The notes beneath the pieces are model-generated. The model made no database searches and was not told where the DNA came from. It saw only the letters and a program-made list of their open reading frames with translations. 64,000 nucleotides of DNA, taken from Sediminispirochaeta smaragdinae DSM 11293 (GTDB taxonomy: Bacteria; Spirochaetota; Spirochaetia; DSM-16054; Sediminispirochaetaceae). Below are positions 7,507-15,640 of the stretch, piece after piece; position 1 is the stretch's first letter, and the number at the start of each line of letters is the position of its first letter. The stretch is taken from contig NC_014364.1 of assembly GCF_000143985.1 (NCBI RefSeq), positions 4,414,582-4,478,581 on the forward strand, read 5' to 3'. The position numbers were made by a program, and so were the translations under genes.

Positions 7507-8505
7507 CTATGCCTCAATTATTTTGTGATCTCTAGCAGAAATATGGATTGCGTCAATTATTTTTGTTATGTATTCACCATGGATATGGTCTGATTCAGGT
7601 TTTTTCCCTTTTCGAATATGGTCTATAAAATCAAATAACATGAGGCTCGGAGCTCCCAGCATCCTACCATCTACCGAATATCCAAGGGTATGAAGATTCT
7701 TATATTCTCCTCCATACTGCTTGACCATTTGATCCTGCAAGTCGATGTAATAACTATTTTTAGATCCGATAATCTCTACTTTTAAATCATACACAAGTGG
7801 CAGTGTATTTTGTAGTGTCCATGTGCTGTTGAAACTTGCAGCAAAACCTGAATTAAATTCCAAAAGTGCCTTCATAGAATCATAGGTTTCAATTCCCATC
7901 GTTTTAAGCACACCCTCTCCAGCCCAACCGTAAATACGTTTGATTTGATCGCCGGTCAGCCAGCACACAAGATCAATGGCATGGGGAAATAAAAACCAGC
8001 CGGGAGATGAGAGCTTAGCCCAAGGTAACATCTCCGTGGGCACAAAAATAGTGTCATTCAGTGTAACATTAATCGAAACGACCTTGCCAAGATTACCTGA
8101 AGCAATCTCATTTTTCACTGCAACGAAAGGAGCATTCCACCGGTTCTCAAAGGCAACCATACAGAGTACGTCATGTTCCGTTATGGTCCTTGCTATCAAA
8201 GAAGCATCCTCACTATTGGTTGCCAGAGGTTTTTCTACCAAAATATGACAACCGGCTTCAGCCGCACAGAGAGAGGGTTCGAGATGGAGGAAATCAGGAG
8301 TTGCAATAATAACGGCATCAAGGTTTGCATCATCAAACATCTTTCTATAATCGCCGTACGTCCTTATTCCTTGCTGACCGAATTTCCCAAGTTTTGTCTG
8401 ATCGGCATCGCAGATTGCTGTTAATTCAGCATATGAGTTTTGCGAGAGTGTATCTGCATACATAGATCCTCTAATTCCCGCTCCGATAATTCCAAAATGA
8501 ATCAT
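7507..8505 (-). CDS. Gfo/Idh/MocA-family sugar dehydrogenase
   Basis: A 332-residue NAD(P)-dependent oxidoreductase. The N-terminal Rossmann fold starts FGIIGAGIRGSMYADTL. The family motif EKPLA is present, preceded by IIATPDFLHLEPSLCAAEAG. The C-terminal alpha/beta domain carries the probable substrate site (FPHAIDLVCWL). Such enzymes oxidise or isomerise sugars and inositols. The start at 8505 has AAAGGAG 7 nt upstream; longer in-frame sequence runs into the permease gene. It sits 14 nt after the second permease, so it probably acts on the imported sugar. AT-rich like its neighbours. Confidence 0.88.
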   Translation of the reverse strand: MIHFGIIGAGIRGSMYADTLSQNSYAELTAICDADQTKLGKFGQQGIRTYGDYRKMFDDANLDAVIIATPDFLHLEPSLCAAEAGCHILVEKPLATNSEDASLIARTITEHDVLCMVAFENRWNAPFVAVKNEIASGNLGKVVSINVTLNDTIFVPTEMLPWAKLSSPGWFLFPHAIDLVCWLTGDQIKRIYGWAGEGVLKTMGIETYDSMKALLEFNSGFAASFNSTWTLQNTLPLVYDLKVEIIGSKNSYYIDLQDQMVKQYGGEYKNLHTLGYSVDGRMLGAPSLMLFDFIDHIRKGKKPESDHIHGEYITKIIDAIHISARDHKIIEA

Positions 8506-8519
8506 ATCGATCTCCTTTG

Positions 8520-9350
8520 TTATTGCTTTACGGCACCAGCCGTCATACCGCTGATGAGATATTTTTGTAGTACAAGAAAAAGAAACACAATCGGCAAAGC
8601 GATAAAAACAGACCCTGCCATAATAGTTGACCAGTCCGTAGTATACTGACCTTGAAAACTGGAAATCCCCAAAGAAAGGGTCCATTTGCTATACGATTTC
8701 ATGAAAACACTGGCAAAGATGTATTCATTCCAGCCAGTGATAAATGAAAATACAGATGTCACCGCAATTCCCGGGATTGTTAAAGGCAAAATAACCCGGG
8801 AAAAAACCTGAAACATAGTGCATCCCTCAACGATGGCTGATTCATCAAGGGTATTCGGGATAGCATTAAAGAATCCTTTTATCATCCACGTGCAAAAAGG
8901 TACGGCAAAGGTGATATATGCAAGAGCAAGTCCAAATAGAGTATTCAAAAGATGTAATTTCCCCATTAAGAAATAAAAGGGAATAATCATGACCGACCCC
9001 GGCAGGACTTGAGAAATAAGAATGATATAGCCAATGGTCTGTTTACCCTTAAAAGAATAACGGGATAAAGCATATCCACCGGGAAGAGCGATGAGCATCG
9101 AGAAAATTGTAGTCAGTAAAGAAACCACAAAACTATTCCAAGCCCAGCGGAGAAAGTTAAAATCACTTTGGCCATTACTAAACAGAATATTTTTGTATCC
9201 TGCAACAGAAGGCTCGTTCGGTATAATCCGTGGCGGATAAGCATAGACTTCTCCAGCCGGTTTAAAAGAAGTTGATACCATCCAAATAAAAGGGAACAAA
9301 GTGAAAAGGAGAACTATTATGACACCAATATATATCAATGATCTTTTCAT
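8520..9350 (-). CDS. Carbohydrate ABC transporter permease, MalG type
   Basis: A 276-residue inner-membrane protein with six hydrophobic segments. The N terminus (IVLLFTLFPFIWMVSTSFK) is typical of the MalG/LacG branch (CUT1 sugar permeases). The EAA loop, which docks the ATPase, reads DESAIVEGCTMFQVFSRVILPL. It starts 2 nt after the stop of the partner permease. Together they should form the transmembrane channel for the island's sugar. Confidence 0.92.
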   Translation of the reverse strand: MKRSLIYIGVIIVLLFTLFPFIWMVSTSFKPAGEVYAYPPRIIPNEPSVAGYKNILFSNGQSDFNFLRWAWNSFVVSLLTTIFSMLIALPGGYALSRYSFKGKQTIGYIILISQVLPGSVMIIPFYFLMGKLHLLNTLFGLALAYITFAVPFCTWMIKGFFNAIPNTLDESAIVEGCTMFQVFSRVILPLTIPGIAVTSVFSFITGWNEYIFASVFMKSYSKWTLSLGISSFQGQYTTDWSTIMAGSVFIALPIVFLFLVLQKYLISGMTAGAVKQ

Positions 9351-9352
9351 AC

Positions 9353-10231
9353 CTATGCACTCTCCAAATCACGCATATAAAATACCGTAAAAAGCAATGA
9401 GAATAACAGAAGGACACAACCTCCAGCCGCAGCAACCCCAAAATCAAAATATTTAAATGATGTTTTATACACATATATGGTCAAGATTTCAGTTGCTCGA
9501 GAAGGACCGCCCTCCGCCAAAAGATACGCAATAGCGAAATCCTTCATTGTCCAGATAATCAATAAAAGAAATACAACCTTTGAAACTGGTTTTAACATGG
9601 GAACAGTGATATCTCTAAATTTTTGAAATCCGGAAGCGCCGTCCACAGTTGCAGCTTCATACAGCTCTTTAGGAATGCTCTGGAGTCCTGCCAAAATCAT
9701 AATAGCAACAAACGGAAAGCCCTTCCAAATATTTACAACCATAGCGGCCGGCAGAGCCGTTCCTGGATCCTCAAGAAAGCGAACATTTTCATGCAGTATA
9801 TGAAAATTTGTTATGATATAATTGATAATTCCAAATTCCTGATCATACATGAGTATCCACACTAAGCAGGCAACGACTTCCGGTATTGCCCACGGAATTA
9901 TTATTAGTGCCCGTGCAAGTGCCCTTCCTTTAAATTTCAAATTTAAAAGAAAAGCAACAAGATACCCTAATACAAATCGAAAAAATACTGTTACAGAAAT
10001 ATAAATGAACGTCTTTCCCAAAGATGATAAAAAGGCTTTATCAGAAAAAAGATGGAAAAAATTCTTCAGTCCGACAAACGTTGTATTCGGTCCTTTTTTA
10101 GGAAGATACCAATACTGTATACTCATTAAAACTGTTTTCGAAATCGGATAAATCAAGAAAACAAGAATGACTATGATGAGAGGAAAAAGAAATTGCGTTG
10201 GAAATTTATTAAAGATGCGGGAATCACTCAT
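9353..10231 (-). CDS. Carbohydrate ABC transporter permease, MalF/UgpA type
   Basis: A 292-residue permease with about six membrane segments. The N-terminal FLIYPISKTVLMSI, the central RALIIIPWAIPEVVACLVW, and the EAA loop YEAATVDGASGFQKFRDITVPML are typical of the CUT1 MalF/UgpA branch. It is the first permease of the operon, 69 nt after the binding-protein gene with a strong hairpin in between. No ATPase gene accompanies the pair, so a shared MsmX-like ATPase encoded elsewhere is expected. Confidence 0.92.
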   Translation of the reverse strand: MSDSRIFNKFPTQFLFPLIIVILVFLIYPISKTVLMSIQYWYLPKKGPNTTFVGLKNFFHLFSDKAFLSSLGKTFIYISVTVFFRFVLGYLVAFLLNLKFKGRALARALIIIPWAIPEVVACLVWILMYDQEFGIINYIITNFHILHENVRFLEDPGTALPAAMVVNIWKGFPFVAIMILAGLQSIPKELYEAATVDGASGFQKFRDITVPMLKPVSKVVFLLLIIWTMKDFAIAYLLAEGGPSRATEILTIYVYKTSFKYFDFGVAAAGGCVLLLFSLLFTVFYMRDLESA

Positions 10232-10261
10232 GAACGCTCCTTTTGAACCTGGTGCAGCAAA

Positions 10262-10292
10262 GACTACAGGATGTTTTTAGCATCCTGTAGTC
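10262..10292 (-). other. Intercistronic hairpin between binding protein and permease
   Basis: A perfect 12-bp inverted repeat, GACTACAGGATG and CATCCTGTAGTC, with a 7-nt loop. On the minus strand it is followed by only three T residues, so it is more likely an mRNA-stabilising or partial-termination element that favours binding-protein expression over the permeases, as known for malE-malF. Confidence 0.7.
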
Positions 10293-10300
10293 GATAATAT

Positions 10301-11620
10301 TTAGCGCTCCATTACCACTTGCATCTCTTTCTTGGCCCCTTCCAAAATAGCCGTAGCATCTGCATCTGCTGATGAAAAAATACGCTGAGTTGCTTCTATC
10401 ATGATTTGCTGCAATTCTCCGATCTGGGGGATGGAAGGGTCACTGATCAGAGGATCATAGTAATTGGCGATGAAATCATAAAACTGATAAGCAAGCTTAT
10501 GTGTGGCTTTATAATTCGACTCGGTTACATATGACTTGCTGTTGGGAATCATACCACACTCGGCAATGATCTCCTGTGCCTCTTTTGATGCCATCCATTT
10601 AAGAAAATCCCAAGCTTCTTTCTGGTGTTCGCAATTTTTGCTGATGACCGTGATAAGGGGATATTGAGAAGGATTCGGTCTATATGTCTTGCCTTCATAT
10701 TCCACAGAGGGCTGTGGAATGAGACCTACATCTTCAAGGAGAGCAGGATCACGTGATTCGGTCATTCCAATGAACCAAGGTCCATCAAGATTAAATGCGA
10801 TCTTCCCATTCCAAAATAATTCCCGCACATCTTTTTTATCTTTAAGAACCCTGGCCGATTTATCCTGAAGGATCATATTTTGCCACCATTGTGCCGCCCA
10901 AATATTGGCCGGATCGGTCACATTGATACGATCCGCCGTGAAAGGTCCCTTTTCCCCGGGAAAATAGAGGCCTCCTGAAATAACTCTGGCTATAAATCGT
11001 GCCCATTCGGAAACAACAAAGCTATGAGAAGAAACCAAAACTCCAAACCCTGATACGTTGTCGTTTGTGAGTTTCAAGCTTGCGTTCCTAAAATCCTCCA
11101 CACTTTTAATCGAAGCAGGATCTACGCCTGCCTTTTCTAATATTGATTTTCGATAAAACAGGCCAGTTGTTCCCCAAGCGTAATTTGAAAAGGCAACATA
11201 ATCACCGTCATATTTACACTCGTCCTGCCCGACCAAATCTTTCTCATAGGGTGTCCCCACGATTTTATCGTTCAGATTTAAAAATGTTCCTTCCGGTCGA
11301 AGTGCATGGTATTGTGCAATATTCGAAGTATACATCTGAATAATGTCAGCCTCATTATTACTCAGTATCTCCGTGGTCATATTGTCCCAAAAACTGCTCC
11401 ACCCCGCTCCATAAACCTCTATCTCAACATTCGGGTTTTTTGCATTGTAGGTGCTAATCAATTTGTCGATTACAGCCTTATGCGGAGCTTCAACATAAAT
11501 TGAAGTAGCGAAGGATAGCTTTATCCTCCCTCCATCATCATCCTGATTACCGCTTGCAAACAGCATGGTTGATACCGACAGCAAAACGATAACCAACGTC
11601 CCTACAAGTGTCTTCTTCAT
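10301..11620 (-). CDS. Extracellular sugar-binding protein (SBP family 1)
   Basis: A 439-residue ABC binding protein. The signal peptide MKKTLVGTLVIVLLSVSTML ends at a probable FA-SG cleavage site; there is no lipobox cysteine. The mature part looks like family-1 sugar-binding proteins (maltose/sn-glycerol-3-P type): AGWSSFWDNMTTE near the start, WNGKIAFNLDGPWF in the middle, and EAWDFLKWMASKEAQE followed by CGMIPN near the end. The start at 11620 has AGGAGG 5 nt upstream. It is the first gene of the sugar operon; a promoter lies at 11649-11677. The ligand is unknown. Confidence 0.9.
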   Translation of the reverse strand: MKKTLVGTLVIVLLSVSTMLFASGNQDDDGGRIKLSFATSIYVEAPHKAVIDKLISTYNAKNPNVEIEVYGAGWSSFWDNMTTEILSNNEADIIQMYTSNIAQYHALRPEGTFLNLNDKIVGTPYEKDLVGQDECKYDGDYVAFSNYAWGTTGLFYRKSILEKAGVDPASIKSVEDFRNASLKLTNDNVSGFGVLVSSHSFVVSEWARFIARVISGGLYFPGEKGPFTADRINVTDPANIWAAQWWQNMILQDKSARVLKDKKDVRELFWNGKIAFNLDGPWFIGMTESRDPALLEDVGLIPQPSVEYEGKTYRPNPSQYPLITVISKNCEHQKEAWDFLKWMASKEAQEIIAECGMIPNSKSYVTESNYKATHKLAYQFYDFIANYYDPLISDPSIPQIGELQQIMIEATQRIFSSADADATAILEGAKKEMQVVMER

Positions 11621-11648
11621 CGCGACCTCCTTTTTAGCGATTTTGCAT

Positions 11649-11677
11649 AATATAGTACGTTCAGTCATCATCAGTAA
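11649..11677 (-). promoter_or_regulatory. Promoter of the sugar-uptake operon
   Basis: On the minus strand TTACTG, a 17-nt spacer and TATATT, about 28 nt before the binding-protein ATG. The -35 is weak, which fits an activator-dependent promoter served by the divergent two-component system (inference). Confidence 0.4.
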
Positions 11678-11755
11678 CAACAAACAAAAGTACTAAAAAG
11701 ACAGGACATTAATACTAATTTCACCCTCAAAGATATGTATAGGGATCTTCTTCTT

Positions 11756-11783
11756 TTGTAAGAAAATAGCTCTATGGTATACT
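11756..11783 (+). promoter_or_regulatory. Promoter of the histidine-kinase gene
   Basis: TTGTAA (11756-11761), 16-nt spacer and TATACT (11778-11783). The kinase ATG begins 8 nt later without a Shine-Dalgarno sequence, so the mRNA is probably leaderless. Confidence 0.5.
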
Positions 11784-11791
11784 AATGAAAG

Positions 11792-13057
11792 ATGAAACAT
11801 GCTAATAGTTATGGCGGTGCCAAAATCTCCCTAACCAGTATTACTCTTATCATTCATATCGTTTGCATTTTTCAATATCATCAAACATCGCAATTCTCAG
11901 GGATGCCGCTATTTTATATACAGAGCGTGCTTGTTCTTCTTTTTATCGATGCTGTCATAGCAATAATAAACATCATAAAGCTTTTAACCATACCCAATCT
12001 TGCTCTGTTTTATCTCCGGGGTTTTATCATTCTCATCATTTCTTATACCATACAAGAAGATTTTCTACTGGAGATCCTTCTATACATAGATTATTCCATT
12101 CCTACCCGTTACCGTAACAACTGGAAATACAGCATCATGTATTTATCCTTGTATTTATGCCTTTTAGCCTTATTCCAGTTCCCCAATCCCTTATTTGGCA
12201 CAGCCTTTCTTTCCTGGAATTTTAAGGTTCCCTTGTTTTGGGACTACTCAATGTTCTTGCTCCTTACTATTCTCTTCACAATATCCCTGTTTTTCATGAT
12301 ATATTATCGTGAACAGCTGCTTCAGAGCCGCAGAGAACTCTCTTTGGAAAAATCAATTAAATCAAAATTATTGCACCTGAATCAGCGATTCCAGGATTAT
12401 GCTTATACTGCTGAAAATAACGCAAAACGAAAAGAGCGGAGAGTAATCACGCAAAAAATTCACGACTCCACCGGCTATAGCTTCACTAATATTATCTCGT
12501 TGATGGACGTAGCGATAAGTATCGGAGATGAAGATTTTGATCGCCTTACAGAAATTCATATGACAGCAAAAAAAGAAGCAAAAAACGGTTTGAATCAGAC
12601 TCGCAAAATACTTACATATACCAGAAACCAAGAACAGCCCAATACTATCGAGGATGAAGCCAGTATTCTTCATTTAATACGAACTTTTAGAAAGGTCACA
12701 AATATCGAAACACGCTTGGAGATGGTAAATTCCAAGCAATCCTATGGAAAGGTGACGGACGGTATTCTTTTTTCCATCGTTCGTGAAGCCTTAACCAATA
12801 TTTTGCAGCATAGTAATGCAGATAAGGTCTTCATCTACTTCGGTGAAGTAAGAGAGGATATTTTACTTTACATCAGAGATAATGGCAGGAATTATGGAGA
12901 AACAAACTTTGGCATCGGGCTGACTGGAGTTCAAGAACGAGTAGCGAGTGTGGGGGGACGTGTAACATTTCAATACTCTATTGACGGTTTTACCATCAAG
13001 GCGGAGATTCCTATAAATAAAGGGGAAAAAAAATATGATAAGGATTCTCATCGCTGA
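11792..13057 (+). CDS. Membrane sensor histidine kinase, NarX/DesK type
   Basis: A 421-residue kinase with about five N-terminal membrane segments (roughly 12-30, 41-66, 69-87, 113-130, 150-172) and no large external domain. A coiled linker leads to a HisKA_3-type dimerisation region with phospho-acceptor H224 (QKIHDSTGYS) and a C-terminal ATPase domain (SIVREALTNILQHSNA, RDNGRN, GIGLTGVQERV). It should phosphorylate the response regulator whose gene overlaps it by 23 nt. Divergent from the sugar operon, it probably senses the sugar's presence or uptake. AT-rich like the rest of the island. Confidence 0.88.
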   Translation: MKHANSYGGAKISLTSITLIIHIVCIFQYHQTSQFSGMPLFYIQSVLVLLFIDAVIAIINIIKLLTIPNLALFYLRGFIILIISYTIQEDFLLEILLYIDYSIPTRYRNNWKYSIMYLSLYLCLLALFQFPNPLFGTAFLSWNFKVPLFWDYSMFLLLTILFTISLFFMIYYREQLLQSRRELSLEKSIKSKLLHLNQRFQDYAYTAENNAKRKERRVITQKIHDSTGYSFTNIISLMDVAISIGDEDFDRLTEIHMTAKKEAKNGLNQTRKILTYTRNQEQPNTIEDEASILHLIRTFRKVTNIETRLEMVNSKQSYGKVTDGILFSIVREALTNILQHSNADKVFIYFGEVREDILLYIRDNGRNYGETNFGIGLTGVQERVASVGGRVTFQYSIDGFTIKAEIPINKGEKKYDKDSHR

Positions 13058-13679
13058 CGATCAGGAACTTTTTGCGGAAAGTTTAAAAACTCTTTTAACA
13101 ACATATACTGATGATATTGAAATCGTTGGAATCGCAGAAAATGGTCGAAAAGCTATTTCCTGGGTAGAAAACACTACCATTGACATCATCCTCATGGATG
13201 TCAAAATGCCGGAACTTGACGGGGTAGAAGCCACAAAAATCATTCTGCAATCACATAAGTCAATCAAAGTCGTTATGCTTTCCACCTTCAAAGAAATAGA
13301 TTTCGTCAAAAGGGCGTTACGCTATGGAGCTCTTGGGTATCTGCTGAAAGATATCTCTCCTACCGAATTAATTGCATCAATACGCGCCGCTTATAACGGA
13401 GCAACACAAATTTCCCCTGCAATAGCCGCCAACATAGTAGAATCAAAATATACCGACAAGGACAATAATGGAACATCCATAGAATGGTACAAAGATCTTA
13501 CCAAACGAGAAAAGGAAATATTTAAACTGATATCCCGTGGATATGATAATACCGAAATCGCCGATGAACTTTGTATCGCGTATCAGACAGTACGAAATTA
13601 TGTAAGTTCAATTATATCAAAGCTCGGTATTAAGAACCGCTATGAGATCATTAAACTGGCTAACAGAATGTTGAAGTAG
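13035..13679 (+). CDS. NarL/FixJ-type response regulator
   Basis: A 214-residue regulator. The receiver domain has acidic D8/D9, phospho-acceptor D55 (LMDVKMPELDG), the conserved T/S region (MLSTFKE) and lysine in YLLKD. The C-terminal LuxR-type helix-turn-helix is LTKREKEIFKLISRGYDNTEIA with YQTVRNYVSSIISKLG. The partner kinase is immediately upstream, with overlapping reading frames. The likely target is the adjacent sugar operon promoter. It is the last gene of the island before the GNAT repeat. Confidence 0.92.
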   Translation: MIRILIADDQELFAESLKTLLTTYTDDIEIVGIAENGRKAISWVENTTIDIILMDVKMPELDGVEATKIILQSHKSIKVVMLSTFKEIDFVKRALRYGALGYLLKDISPTELIASIRAAYNGATQISPAIAANIVESKYTDKDNNGTSIEWYKDLTKREKEIFKLISRGYDNTEIADELCIAYQTVRNYVSSIISKLGIKNRYEIIKLANRMLK

Positions 13680-13681
13680 CA

Positions 13682-14248
13682 TCACTTATCCGACAGCGCC
13701 TTAAGCTCCGGAAGGGTAGCTGAAAAGTCCCGATCGAGCATCTCCATGTAGATCTCATCGAAATAGCGGCCACCGATGCAAACACATTCGCTTCTCCTTC
13801 CAATTTCGCGAAAGCCAAGTTTCCGGTAGCAACGCTGTGCAACTTCGTTAAAGGAGCGGACCCTAAGCATAACATTGTGCAGGTTAAGGAGGTGGAAGGC
13901 ATAAGCTAAAAGCAGACCGATGGCCTCTCCCCCAAAGCCCTTTCCCCGCTGCGATTTCTCTCCGATGAAGATTCCCATTTCACCTCGGCTTTGGATTAGA
14001 TCGACATCCATCAGGCCGCAGCTACCGATCAACTGATCACCTTCCTTAAGAACGATACTGAAGTTGTAGCCCTCCTGTAACTTCTGAATCATATCACGCT
14101 CTTTATCCTGGGATATGATACCTGTGGCAAGCTGCAGATTTAGTGTAGTTTCGAGATTATTCACCCATGAGGTATAGAGCTCAAGGTCATCATCAGAAAC
14201 GGGAGAAAGGTAAAGACGTTCTCCCACAAGCTTTTGATAATAGGACAC
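13682..14248 (-). CDS. GNAT-family N-acetyltransferase (RimJ/RimL-like)
   Basis: A protein of about 188 residues of the Acetyltransf_3 branch, using acetyl-CoA to acetylate an amine (protein N terminus, ribosomal protein or small molecule; not determinable). It shows MGIFIGEKSQRGKGFGGEAIGLLLAYAF, whose Q/RxxGxG/A-like motif binds acetyl-CoA, and the C-terminal NEVAQRCYRKLGFREIGR. GTG at 14248 is chosen because AGGGAGG lies about 6 nt before it; the longer frame from 14275 would contain this ribosome site inside the gene. Its last codons are the second copy of the island-flanking repeat. Confidence 0.85.
   Translation of the reverse strand: MSYYQKLVGERLYLSPVSDDDLELYTSWVNNLETTLNLQLATGIISQDKERDMIQKLQEGYNFSIVLKEGDQLIGSCGLMDVDLIQSRGEMGIFIGEKSQRGKGFGGEAIGLLLAYAFHLLNLHNVMLRVRSFNEVAQRCYRKLGFREIGRRSECVCIGGRYFDEIYMEMLDRDFSATLPELKALSDK
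13689..13729 (-). repeat. Copy 2 of the 41-bp repeat, within the GNAT gene
   Basis: The last codons of the GNAT gene, matching 6804-6844 with 3 mismatches in the same orientation. The pair brackets the AT-rich sugar island. Confidence 0.85.
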
Positions 14249-14268
14249 CGGTAACCTCCCTTCAGAAA

Positions 14269-14297
14269 TTGACACTATCGTATCAAATTTCTACTGT
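14269..14297 (+). promoter_or_regulatory. Promoter upstream of the ECF sigma gene
   Basis: TTGACA (14269-14274), 17-nt spacer and TACTGT (14292-14297). A second candidate, TTGACG at 14315 with TAGTAT at 14336, has a short 15-nt spacer. Confidence 0.4.
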
Positions 14298-14355
14298 TCC
14301 GAATATTGCTGATATTGACGTATATTCTTTTTCACTAGTATGGTGACGGCGACCA

Positions 14356-15129
14356 ATGGAAGCATATGACGACGATTTTGCAGAGCTGCTCAGAAGCCAT
14401 ATACGGTACATCTACACGGTAGCCTTCCGCTTCTGCGCCGATGCTCACGATGCTGAAGATCTCGCACAACAGGCTCTTCTCTCCGCATGGGAAAAGCGAA
14501 GCCAGCTTGCGGAACCTGCAAAAATCTCCGCTTGGCTCAGACGGATTTGTCTGAATCTTTACCTTGATGCACAGAGGAAAGCGAGACACATTATCCAGAT
14601 CGAAGACGGTTTTGAGGATATGCTCACAGATATCGACCCACTGCCGGAACAGGAGCTTTTAGTTGATGAATCGGTACGGGAGCTGCAGGACGGCTGTTTT
14701 ACCGCAATGGCATCTCGCCTCACTTTGGCCCAGCGTAGCTCATTTATCCTGGTGGATATGTTTGGTCTTTCAATTGAAGAGGCGGCCGAAATCCTAAAGC
14801 TTTCTCAATCATCAATTAAATCTCTTCTTTTTCGCGCTCGTAAAAACCTAAATGCTTTTTTTGGGCATCACTGCCAGTGGGTTCTGCCGGAAAACTCATG
14901 CAGCTGTAAAGCGTGGTATGAATTCTCCAGACGAAGAGAGGATTTACGGGAAGAAGTACGAAAGCATGGCGGACCTCCGGATTTTGCCGATCCCGAATAT
15001 GCGGCAAAAAGCGATCCGTCTACCATGAGAAAGGTTCTTTCACTTTTCAGGAATCTACCGGAACGAAGACCCGATGCATCCTGGTATAGCAAAACGGCAT
15101 ATCTTGTCGGTTCGCTGTTAAAAAAATAG
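14356..15129 (+). CDS. ECF-type RNA polymerase sigma factor with C-terminal extension
   Basis: A 257-residue sigma-70-family factor. Region 2 shows YTVAFRFCADAHDAEDLAQQ and LRRICLNLYLDAQRK. Region 4 shows LTLAQRSSFILVDMFGLSIEEAAEI with LSQSSIKSLLFRARKNL. About 85 extra residues follow, beginning HHCQW, with CSCKAW and a charged stretch. Cys/His-rich tails occur in some ECF groups and may bind metal or sense redox state (inference). No anti-sigma gene is adjacent; the next gene encodes a Cys-rich DUF3795 protein, a possible functional partner. Confidence 0.88.
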   Translation: MEAYDDDFAELLRSHIRYIYTVAFRFCADAHDAEDLAQQALLSAWEKRSQLAEPAKISAWLRRICLNLYLDAQRKARHIIQIEDGFEDMLTDIDPLPEQELLVDESVRELQDGCFTAMASRLTLAQRSSFILVDMFGLSIEEAAEILKLSQSSIKSLLFRARKNLNAFFGHHCQWVLPENSCSCKAWYEFSRRREDLREEVRKHGGPPDFADPEYAAKSDPSTMRKVLSLFRNLPERRPDASWYSKTAYLVGSLLKK

Positions 15130-15193
15130 AAAAAAGAGATCCTACCCGCATCTTTGAAGCTTCTTCTGCATCTTTATTTGTATAAGGAGAATT

Positions 15194-15640
15194 ATGATGA
15201 AACGAACAGAAATTCTTGGCAAACTGGCCCCATGCGGGCTCGACTGTTCCTGTTGCGCATCTTTCAAAGGGGGCCCGATAGCGAGGCAGAGTCGCACACT
15301 TCTGGAAGCTTTAGGCGACTACCAACGGATGGCACAAAAGATGACCGCTTTTTTCGAACCCTTTGCCCACTTTGATTCTTTTCAAGAAATTCTTCGCTTC
15401 TTTGCAGATGCGAAATGCGACGGATGTCGATCGGGCGGCAGCAGATATCCAGATTGTGCGGCAAAAAGCTGTTTCAAAGAAATGAAGGTCGACTTTTGCG
15501 GAGAATGTAAGGAATTCCCCTGTTCAAGAAATCGATACAATGAAGACCTCCATAAGCGTTGGCTTGCAAACGGTGAATTCATAAGAACAAAGGGAATCGA
15601 ATCATTCTACGATATGCAGGCTGGCAAACCCAGATATTAA
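15194..15640 (+). CDS. Cysteine-rich DUF3795 protein
   Basis: A 148-residue protein with clustered cysteines: APCGLDCSCCASF (residues 12-24), KCDGCRSGGSRYPDCAAKSC, and FCGECKEFPC. This is the layout of DUF3795 proteins, probably metal-binding, with unknown function. Two consecutive ATGs follow AAGGAG. It lies 64 nt after the ECF sigma gene on the same strand and its stop overlaps the end of convergent panE by 4 nt. Confidence 0.8.
   Translation: MMKRTEILGKLAPCGLDCSCCASFKGGPIARQSRTLLEALGDYQRMAQKMTAFFEPFAHFDSFQEILRFFADAKCDGCRSGGSRYPDCAAKSCFKEMKVDFCGECKEFPCSRNRYNEDLHKRWLANGEFIRTKGIESFYDMQAGKPRY

Noticed and set aside
8506-8685. A 60-residue N-terminal extension of the Gfo/Idh protein
   Set aside because: It overlaps the permease gene out of frame and lacks similarity; ATG 8505 has a strong ribosome site right before the Rossmann motif.
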